Assembly (NCBI GenBank): GCA_907165135.1
Contig: OU015568.1
Span: 7,200,501-7,264,500, forward strand
DNA length: 64,000 nt
Origin: Oikopleura dioica
Lineage: Eukaryota; Chordata; Appendicularia; Copelata; Oikopleuridae
Direction of reading: 5' to 3'
The position numbers and the translations under genes are program-made. Every line of letters starts with the position of its first letter. Position 1 is the first letter of the stretch. The notes beneath the pieces were generated by a model that was not told the origin of the DNA, made no database searches, and worked only from the letters and a program-made list of their open reading frames with translations. This document shows positions 59,126 through 64,000 of the stretch, piece by piece.

Positions 59126-62100
59126 TTATGAAGAAATTTTAATAAAAACGACGTGACTTATCCAAATGCTCTGTTGCTTCTGATCGAGTGTGTCGTGCTT
59201 GATACGCAGCGCTACCCACTTTTCTTCGCCTCGCTCTTCCACGTCCTCAGCTTGATAGGTACTGATAGGGTTGCTCAAAAATTCAAAATTAAGAACATGT
59301 TCTACGATCCACGAACTATAGTTGTTATATTGCGCGACCAAGCGTACGATTTATCATATATAATTTTCTATCCGCAAAAATATTTTCCAGTTAACCGCAT
59401 GGGACAGATCGGGGGATAGAGGCGCTCGGACAGAAGGTGTATTCCACTGCACTTAAGAAAACTACTGGTCGGATAAACTTGAAAATTATACCCAATACTA
59501 ATTTTGGGGTGTAGATTTCAAATCCGCTATCAAAATTTGCATAGCGCTTTTTCTTATTGCAGAAAAAATGCCATTTTTCTATGGAGGGTTTGAAAAATTA
59601 TCTCTTATTAAGATTTCTCGAAAAAGTAAATTCAATATTTGAAATCAGCAGTATCGAAAACATATAAAACCCCTTTTAGTAGACAAAATTCTTGATATTG
59701 GTTCGGTTTCAATGTGCAAACACTCAGCGGGAGGGCAATTAGGCCGCATATAATCCGGTGCAGAGGGCGGTCGGTAACCGATAATTCCTTGAAACTTGGC
59801 AGACATGCTTCAATAAAGTGAAGGAACCACCATTTTAATTTTTATCTAATTTGGACTATTCGTTCGGAAGTTATTTAGCTGAAAAGTCCTTAAGTGCAGT
59901 GGAATACACCTTCTGTCCCATGCGGTTAACTTGGAAGTCATAAGTACCGTTCCAATTTTATCGGAGGGCGTTATATGTAGACTTTGACGTCAATCTTTGA
60001 AGCAAGATCAAAACTCCATCTGGGCGACTTTCACGGACTTGTGGTTTAAATTCTTGCGAAAGGAATTCAATCAATAGTAGCGCCTTACGAGTCGTAAGAT
60101 ATCGCTACTAGCGATTTATACAATCATCTTTGATAATCTTCGAAAAGAAATTACATGCTTCTTTATGATAAGTCATGAAGGACACGACTTATGAAATCTT
60201 GAAGAATATCAATTACGAAACTAAGTAAGTACTTCTTTCATAAAATTCAGCAACCCTACACAATTAAACGCGACTTTATTCGGCTGGGGAAGTACTATTT
60301 TCCCATCCTCCGACTGCGGTAGATTTTCCGTCGTTTTCGTAAGACAAGAATAGTCCAAAAGAGTATCTTTTGCTGGAATTTCGTAGCTATCCGTCGGCAG
60401 CATAATCTTTCCGGTTATTACTGGAAAATTCCGCTTCGTTCTTTCATCTTCTGGTAGTTCATCGCAGAAGGGCTAGGATAAAAGGTCTCTTCTCTGGCGG
60501 AAAAAAAAAGATAAAGGAAGTAAAATCTCATTTTTTAAATAGAACTGCGCTCGTATTTGTTCTCTTCATTATCTATTCTGAGAGATTCTCTTTCCGCTGG
60601 AGAATCTCAAAATGCAAACAAAATATGAAACGACGCACATTTACGTTATTATAAATTGTTGTTCTTGGAACAAAGCCAGGCTTGTTTGTTTGGAAAGCTC
60701 TTATCAAAAAACGTATGATAAATAACAACTATTAAGCTTTGATGTAAGAGTTGTGGAGACATACCAATAGAATGATATTCATCGGACTGTGTGTTGGATT
60801 CGTCACGGTCAAGTACACTTGTGCAGATAAACCATCTGCAGAAAATTCAGACGGCTTGAACAATCGAATTTCAGGAATGAAGCTAACCATTTTTTTCATT
60901 TCAATCGAAAATTTACATTATGACGAACCTGGTGGCTATCAAGTGCATTTTAAATTTGATCGAGCTGGGGGAAAACTCTGGCTTGAGCAAATTGTGATCG
61001 CATTTGCGGCAGCGGAGGGATCTCTTGACGCCCATTGTCAGCCGGCTGAACATATCGGTAAACACACTTGACACATTTTTCTTTTGGAAAGTCTGTTATA
61101 TTAAAATTTACGAACCGAGGGTAGAGATCCTTCGTCAACTCCGGTTGATGCTCTGGCTGATCGAATCGTTGTTTGAGCGACGTAGTTTTCCAGAAATCGA
61201 GACCGTCTTCGGACAAATATTCTTCCGGAAGACCTTCCATTTCTTCCAGCGTTCTTGTCTCTGGATTCTCCAATTCCACTTGCTTCTTTTTCTGCCCATC
61301 GTCTTTCAACAATTGATTCAAAGTCAGCGAACGAAGAAAACCTACCTCTCAAGGAAATATTCAACAGCATCGGAGAAAGACCCCGATTTTCCCAGCGACT
61401 TTTGTGATCTTGCGAGCTGATTTACTTCTGGAAATAGATGCCTGCTGGAGCGACACTTGCTTCGTGTATTCATAGAGCTCGTTTATGCGCGACTGATTAT
61501 ATATTAGCACGAGTACTTGTATAAAAATATATTTGAAAGTAGGGTCTCAAATTATGTTCAAAGTAATTATCTGTCCCGAATTTTATGCAAAGGGTAGATG
61601 GGTTAAAAACATTCTTTCAAACCTCTTAGTTTAAAAAAATGATATCATGGAAGACTCACCTGATTGAGATTTTCTTTCTCCGGCCAAGAACCGGCCGTGG
61701 GAGCATCTGGAATACCAACATCTCGGGTCGACCAGTGACAAAATGGGCACTGCATAAAATGCGTTTTTCGCTGAAACGGTTCTTCCGGCTTCTCTGGATT
61801 TTCTTCAATCACCCACGACTGTTTCTGAGTGAGGACAGATGGACACGCAGGGCATTGCCAAAACGATCTGAAAATAACATTCCATATTGATTCTATTCAG
61901 TAAGAAACGTCAACAGTGCGCTGGGAGAAATGATCATCATTAGATTTCCGTCGCACCAGAGTCTGCCCAAGAATCTTGGGCGCATCTTGAGTCAAGATGG
62001 GAAGAATCTGACGATAGAATGAATGTTCTTTTCCTTTGGAGGAAAATCGATAAATAAATCCTTACTAACCTAGATCTGTTCTTCTTCATAATCGCCTCTG

Positions 62101-62278
62101 TAGTCGGAACATTGTCCAGCGCGTGCATACAGTAATGCGAGTCGACTTCGACTTGAATAAGATTGGAGTTGTAGTACCGCAGGTCATTGCAAAAGCGACA
62201 ATATAAAAGTCTTTCTTTTAGGTTCCCTCTATTGCCAGGAAAGCTCAGGACGAATTCCTTATCGCGAAAAAAAGACAT
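59126..62278 (-). CDS. DCTN4: Dynactin subunit 4 (p62)
   Basis: Exons 62278-62070, 61866-61660, 61492-61400, 61345-61116, 61045-60929, 60882-60765, 60472-60233 and 59245-59126 give about 443 residues (human 460). Recognised by the zinc-binding cysteines of the family: [45 protein letters not shown] and later [25 protein letters not shown]. The middle part [15 protein letters not shown] and the C-terminal strands also align without gaps. It belongs to the pointed-end complex of dynactin, which links dynein to cargo. The exon 1/2 junction is off by one base with the GT donor, most simply explained by a missing G. The last intron (987 bp) is inflated by an inverted-repeat element. Confidence 0.9.
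59390..59930. mobile_element. Inverted-repeat (MITE-like) element in DCTN4 intron 7
   Basis: The right arm 59889-59930 (CTTAAGTGCAGTGGAATACA... to GTTAAC) is an exact inverted copy of the left arm 59390-59456, except that the left arm contains 26 extra bases (about 59409-59434) that repeat GGACAGA at their end. The interior is AT-rich and non-coding. I could not define a target-site duplication; the flanking TTCCA and TTGGAA extend the inverted repeat instead. Confidence 0.75.
62070..62072 (-). other. DCTN4: Probable missing base at DCTN4 exon 1 end
   Basis: Exon 1 reads KKNRS then AG followed by GTTAGT. With GGG instead of GG, the exon would end in a full Arg codon and match the family spacing NR-x(6)-CPxC before the second exon. 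Confidence 0.45.
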
Positions 62279-62565
62279 GCAAACATGGAGACGTTTTAGA
62301 TAAGAAGAATTCGACAATATTCTTCAACCTAATTCATGCGTAGCGCATGATACGTTTATCATCCCTTTTTATTTAAAGTCTGCCTAAATAAGTTAGACTG
62401 GGGACCATTTCCTGCACAAGGGTTTCGCAACGGTACCGTGTTTGTACAGTACGCGTTCTACATCGTACAGTGTGCATTTTTCCTGTTCAAAGATATAAAT
62501 TATAGAAACAGTGTTTTCAAGAGAAAGTTACTGACACCTAAGCTTCAATCGAAACAAATCATTCT

Positions 62566-62680
62566 GGTCTCAGCAACCTGCGTAAAAAACCTGAGTCAGG
62601 ATTCGAAAACTCCTCTTCTGGGCTTTTTGCTAAAGCTTTTTCAAATCCTGACTCAGGTTTTTTACTTTGGTGCTGAGGCC
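62566..62680. mobile_element. Foldback (MITE-like) element, second copy
   Basis: Arms 62566-62609 and 62637-62680 are inverted copies (27 of 28 matches in the core 62582-62609) with only 27 bases between them. The arms share CTCRGCAACCTG and AAAACCTGAGTCAGGWTC with the element in tropomyosin intron 1, so both belong to one family. Confidence 0.75.
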
Positions 62681-63561
62681 ATATCATAATAAAAAAGCAA
62701 TTAACTTTGCTTATTAATTCTAGTGGTATCTAAAGAATATCTTCCCTTTCATGGCCATCTTTTGAGATCCAAATAAGTCGCATTTGGCAGCTGCTGATCA
62801 TGATTTTCTAACTTCACCATTTTCCCCAATTTCAGTTTTTTTTTTTCCAAATTCCAAAGATTCTTCTTCGATCCCTCTTATCAGTAAATGCGATGGGCAG
62901 TTACATCTAAATCTTCATCGAAGTCAATTATAATTTTATTATTTTTTGTGGAGATTCGGATAATCCGTGGGGACACTCGGCCAAAAATGTCCCTCTCAGC
63001 AGAATGACTAATGGCTTTGTGGCCTACGCGGAAATGACGTAACTCCATTGGCCAGTGCGATGGGAAGGCGTGGGCGACAATGGCGATTTCCAAATGCGAA
63101 AGGCATCTTCACAAGCTGCCGATTAGAAAAGAGAGAATGCAGCAAATTTCAAATCTCATAAATAAACCCTTTTCTACATTTCTAGATATTTATCGACTCG
63201 GAGAAGACATCACAGAGCTTTTTGAAATTCGTCAAGATCAATATAGAGTCATCTTTATTGGCCTATATTATAATAAAATTATCTTCGTCACAATTTTAAT
63301 ATTCAGTTCCAGTTAGAAATTATATCCAATAATACAATTAACGTAATAATATACAATTTTATTATTGACGTCACAAGTATTTCTTGACAATATCTTATAA
63401 TTTGAAAACCTTTTTTCTAATAGAAAACTCAGCATAATTTTATTTATAGATTTCTCTCTTTTGAATTCTGATGATTTTATCAGTCAAATCGATCATTTAT
63501 ACTCTCCCCAGAATCCACCCTTGATCCACCTTTATAATTTATTCATCCGTTTCTTTTTCTT
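62681..63561. other. Right-edge spacer with two weak ORFs
   Basis: Apart from the plus-strand ORF at 63080, the minus strand has an open frame 63093-62881 ending in a coding-like stretch (IIRISTKNNKIIIDFDEDLD) that I cannot assign. The rest is AT-rich without features. Confidence 0.3.
63080..63316 (+). CDS. HigB/RelE (Gp49)-like small protein, uncertain
   Basis: A 78-residue open frame from ATG 63080. Residues about 38-70 read YRLGEDITELFEIR....YRVIFI....NKIIFV. This is the pattern (L-G-x-x-I/L-x-E-L-x-x-R...Y-R-V) of the Gp49/HigB branch of the RelE fold, the mRNA-cutting partner of bacterial toxin-antitoxin pairs. No antitoxin-like gene is adjacent, and no bacterial ribosome site is evident. 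It may be a transferred fragment, an unrelated protein or a chance frame. The overlapping minus-strand frame argues for caution. Confidence 0.3.
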   Translation: MAISKCERHLHKLPIRKERMQQISNLINKPFSTFLDIYRLGEDITELFEIRQDQYRVIFIGLYYNKIIFVTILIFSSS

Positions 63562-64000
63562 ATGGAAAACCGTCATTATTGCGACCATCAGACACACAAA
63601 ACAGAGCATTTTTCGTAGCAATGACGTTAATTTCTTACGCTAACGAATTTTCTCCTTAGACTGGAAAGTCGGTACTGGGGTTAATTTCCCGACAAAACCA
63701 ATTCTCATTTTGTCGCTCCAAAGAAGGAAAAAGAGTTTTTCGATCGAAGGGACAAATTCATCCTCCAGCGAGTGAAAAACAACCAACCACAGCTGGGTCG
63801 AGTTGTTTATGACTTTTCTGAATACACAAGGTAATTTTACAATTTAGTAATTATTCTGGAATTTCAAGCATTAGTGTCTTTGGGCTTTATTGGGCACTTT
63901 ATTGTTCAATCAGTCAAAATTGTCTTTTATTGGTACGAAGATTCAAATTTCTGACCAATTTAGTTAGTCAGGATAATTTTATTAAAATTATTGATAAATT
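63562..64000 (+). CDS. 5' part of an unidentified gene (partial, uncertain)
   Basis: A possible first exon 63562-63614 (MENRHYCDHQ...) is followed by a clean 45-bp GT-AG intron with a CTAAC branch site (63615-63659). The next exon runs to a GT donor at 63831. In the same frame a protein-like stretch follows (KKEKEFFDRRDKFILQRV, GRVVYDFSEYT), but TAA at 63682-63684 interrupts it. All three frames are fairly open here. I do not recognise the product, and the gene continues past the window. Confidence 0.3.

Noticed and set aside
46412-62278. NGLY1, insulin receptor, DEAF1 and DCTN4 as one operon
   Set aside because: They are on one strand, but spacers are 130-490 bp, longer than the usual tight larvacean operon gaps, and no spliced-leader acceptor pattern was evident between them.
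1-64000. CRISPR arrays, rRNA, integrase or phage modules
   Set aside because: No regularly spaced direct repeats, rRNA motifs or phage proteins were seen.

Overview
The window is eukaryotic and animal. Genes have introns that are mostly 38-50 bp, genes sit a few hundred bases apart on both strands, and the products are metazoan: titin, tropomyosin, insulin receptor, ACE, DEAF1, dynactin p62 and peptide:N-glycanase. The titin carries the 11-domain super-repeat known from the vertebrate A-band rather than the Ig-FN3-FN3 pattern of twitchin or projectin. A chordate with so compact a genome and frequent non-GT introns points to a larvacean tunicate (Oikopleura or a relative). This assignment is inference.

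Layout. 1-190: end of an unidentified + strand gene. 930-34105 (+): titin A-band/M-band gene with two short exons and one exon of about 32 kb, holding seven complete 11-domain super-repeats, a P-zone-like end, a kinase and seven M-band Ig domains. 34686-35880 (-): short tropomyosin, convergent to titin. 37015-37679 (-): two paralogous micro-membrane proteins. 38557-40787 (+): PhoPQ-activated pathogenicity-related (AprA-like) protein. 41152-41373 (-): putative secreted basic peptide. 41730-42239 (+): secreted glutaredoxin-like protein. 42402-45393 (+): ACE. Then four long - strand genes and FABP: FABP 45452-46103, NGLY1 46412-48389, a giant insulin receptor 48745-56554, DEAF1 57047-58990 and DCTN4 59126-62278. 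The right edge holds a HigB/RelE-like ORF and the start of an unidentified + strand gene.

Exons were joined by hand using homology, reading phase and splice sites. Coding lengths of most genes come out as exact multiples of three. At least six junctions, in five loci, only work if the intron begins GA and ends AG; three others are ambiguous. These GA-AG introns share a geometry: complementary arms near the two ends, with the 3' arm ending 8-10 nt before the splice site. I consider this the most novel signal here. Three single-base homopolymer discrepancies (titin, insulin receptor, DCTN4) probably reflect consensus errors or alleles.

Two foldback elements with shared arms (in tropomyosin intron 1 and at 62.6 kb) and a third, larger inverted-repeat element in a DCTN4 intron are the mobile-element content. 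No tRNA, rRNA or CRISPR was seen.
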